Shown in pieces: positions 62,497-64,000 of a DNA stretch of 64,000 nucleotides. The stretch lies in assembly GCA_036852015.1 (NCBI GenBank), contig JAANDG010000394.1, positions 1 through 64,000 on the forward strand. The letters are read 5' to 3'. The notes beneath the pieces were generated by a model. It did no database searches and was not told where the DNA came from. It worked only from the letters and a program-made list of their open reading frames with translations. The DNA is from Pelodera strongyloides (lineage: Eukaryota; Nematoda; Chromadorea; Rhabditida; Rhabditidae). The position numbers were made by a program, and so were the translations under genes. Within the stretch, counting starts at the first letter, position 1. Every line of letters begins with the position of its first letter.

Positions 62497-62562
62497 GCAC
62501 CGGACAGGAATCGAACCTGCGACTTTTACCAAACCCATGACCAGAAACTTCACCGGGGTTAA
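62497..62562 (-). repeat. tRNA-like 3' half
   Basis: On the minus strand gcaggttcgattcctgtccg gives a paired T-arm and an acceptor-like tccggtgca end, but no matching 5' acceptor strand is present about 72 nt upstream. Confidence 0.4.
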
Positions 62563-63204
62563 TCTTTTTGAAAACAAGTTTGTTTATATTGCAATAATCA
62601 CGCATTAAAAATTATAAAACAATGATAAATCATTTTTGTAGTCCCGACCGTTGAACTGATTAATCCAAAGTATTTCGTTTACTTTGTGTTATAGTTATTC
62701 ACGCATCATCTCATGAGACTTGCTTTAGTTGAGTTATTTTAAGCTGCTTAATTGTAAGCTGATTTTAAACACCAAAAATTAAATTGCAGGGTTTCTGTGT
62801 AGAAATGAGTGTAAACTAGGTGGACGTGATTGAAAAACAAAAATAATTCAGAATTTCAAGGATCAGTTCTTGTGTTCTGGGTAATGGTGTTCTCTGAAAG
62901 CAATACCGGAAATGAAGAGTTCCATTAATTTAAAGAAGTCGCAAAAGATTTATCTACCGTAAGTAAAACTAGGATGAAGCAGGATACTCTACATAAATTC
63001 TTTACTTTATTCAATGATAAATTCAACTCCGAAATGGATATTTTCACCACTCCTACACAGGAAAAAGGAGTATTTGTCGAAACCAAATAATTGAAAAACA
63101 GATTGTAACAGATAACCTTTTGTAAAATTATAAAACTGTGTAGTAGATCCGAATTAAATACGACGGATCTGACAATCACTTTAAGTGTTTTAAATATTTG
63201 GGTA

Positions 63205-63624
63205 TTAAAGGAGGAGGCTCACGAGAATGAAGTGCTCAACTAGTTTCCTTTTATCGAAGGATAATGGGTTTATCTTCCAAAAAACAAGTATTATAAGGTT
63301 CAGCGCTTTAGTTTGGAGGAATTAATTAATCTAAGAACTCGAAGTCAAATAAAATAACAAATCGTATGCAAGGTAGACTTCAAAGCTAAACATGCAAATT
63401 TACAAGTCATTTTGCAAGCAAGCACAAAATTTGCATGCCCACTATGGAAATCAACTATTTTTTACGATCCAAAATTTTGATTGAATTCATAGTTTTATAT
63501 TGATTTACTCCTTCCAGTTAAAAGCTTTTGCATTGTAAAGCATGTCTTTCGGAACTTAATACCATCATCTTTCGATAAAAGGAAACCATTCGAGCACTTC
63601 ATTCTCGTGAGCCTCCTCCTTTAA
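63205..63624. mobile_element. TTAA palindromic element, family F (420 bp)
   Basis: Arms TTAAAGGAGGAGGCTCACGA and complement with TTAA at both ends. Pairing extends imperfectly inwards (tttccttttatcgaa / ttcgataaaaggaaa). Confidence 0.8.
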
Positions 63625-63744
63625 TTTTACAGTTTTCTAGATCAACTTTGTGACAGATTGTCATCTTTTTGGTGAGTTTACATAAAAAAGCTTGCGACTC
63701 ATTTTCGTGTCGTCGTCGTCGGTCACCAAATGTCGTCGGTCACA

Positions 63745-63935
63745 AAACGTCGTCGGCCGGTCACCAAATGGTTTTCACCTAAAAACCATTTGGTGACTGG
63801 TTCGTGACCATGACCATGTGGTGACTTGTTTAAGGCGGTTTTGGAGGAAACTTGGTCACGACAAAGTCATCAAGTGGTCACCAAATGGGTTGACCCACGA
63901 AAAAACCAATGAGCCGTCACCAAATGGTTCCTAAG
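63745..63935. repeat. Dispersed gtcaccaaatgg repeat, right-end copy
   Basis: The clearest copy: caccaaatggttttcaccta directly followed by its near complement taaaaaccatttggtgac, then further copies to 63930. Confidence 0.6.
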
Positions 63936-64000
63936 TTTCCTATGTCATGGTATATTTGCTTATTTACAGTAATACCTTCTAAGGCACGCATATTGGACAA

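Larger units (their letters stand above)
61277..63204. other. Gene-free right-hand stretch
   Basis: AT-rich DNA holding the empty-site duplicate (61667-61830), a short direct repeat of aaagatttaaacttgt (61846, 61901) and a tRNA-like half at 62497. No coding region was identified. Confidence 0.4.

Overview
The window is nuclear DNA from an invertebrate, almost certainly a nematode. The evidence is an AT-rich background, spliced genes with mostly short GT-AG introns, and a textbook nematode cuticle collagen (conserved N-terminal domain, dibasic cleavage site, Gly-X-Y blocks, cysteine clusters). Several start codons also lie 1-6 nt after a strong splice acceptor, as expected for spliced-leader trans-splicing. 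I do not recognise the species. The proteins are clearly divergent from their Caenorhabditis relatives as I remember them, so I would not assign it to that genus.

Genes, left to right. (1) The 5' two-fifths of a V-type H+-ATPase subunit a gene on the minus strand (21-4770), running off the left edge. (2) A 25-exon gene on the plus strand (10364-22719) for an 889-residue protein with two LIM domains and about a dozen copies of a short K-x-x-F motif; it looks EPLIN/LIMA1-like. (3) A six-exon minus-strand gene (23389-26099) for a secreted cysteine-rich protein. (4) A 27-exon minus-strand gene (27817-38703) for the golgin tether USO1/p115, complete. (5) A four-exon minus-strand gene (40579-43568) for a divergent LC8-type dynein light chain with a basic N-terminal extension. 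(6) A two-exon plus-strand cuticle collagen (45363-46598). (7) A minus-strand peptide-type GPCR (47243-53435). From about 53.4 kb to the right edge I found no protein-coding gene.

The rest is dominated by short non-autonomous mobile DNA. At least six families of near-perfect palindromes share TTAA termini (13 copies). They sit mainly in introns, in several cases within 13-37 nt of a splice site. Other inverted-repeat families are present, some nested with clear target-site duplications, along with several tRNA-like (SINE-type) segments and microsatellites. The right end carries a non-coding LTR retrotransposon with two LTRs identical by eye and a 5-bp target duplication (57740-60257). Immediately beside it is a foldback element with a 9-bp target duplication (60523-61150), whose empty site survives in a neighbouring duplicated copy of its host sequence.

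The genes do not form a pathway or operon. They are a mix of housekeeping trafficking and cytoskeletal genes (V-ATPase a, USO1, dynein light chain, LIM protein), a cuticle gene, a secreted protein and a receptor, in alternating orientations. All exon structures were read by eye from splice signals, reading phase and remembered family sequences. Individual boundaries may be off by a few bases.
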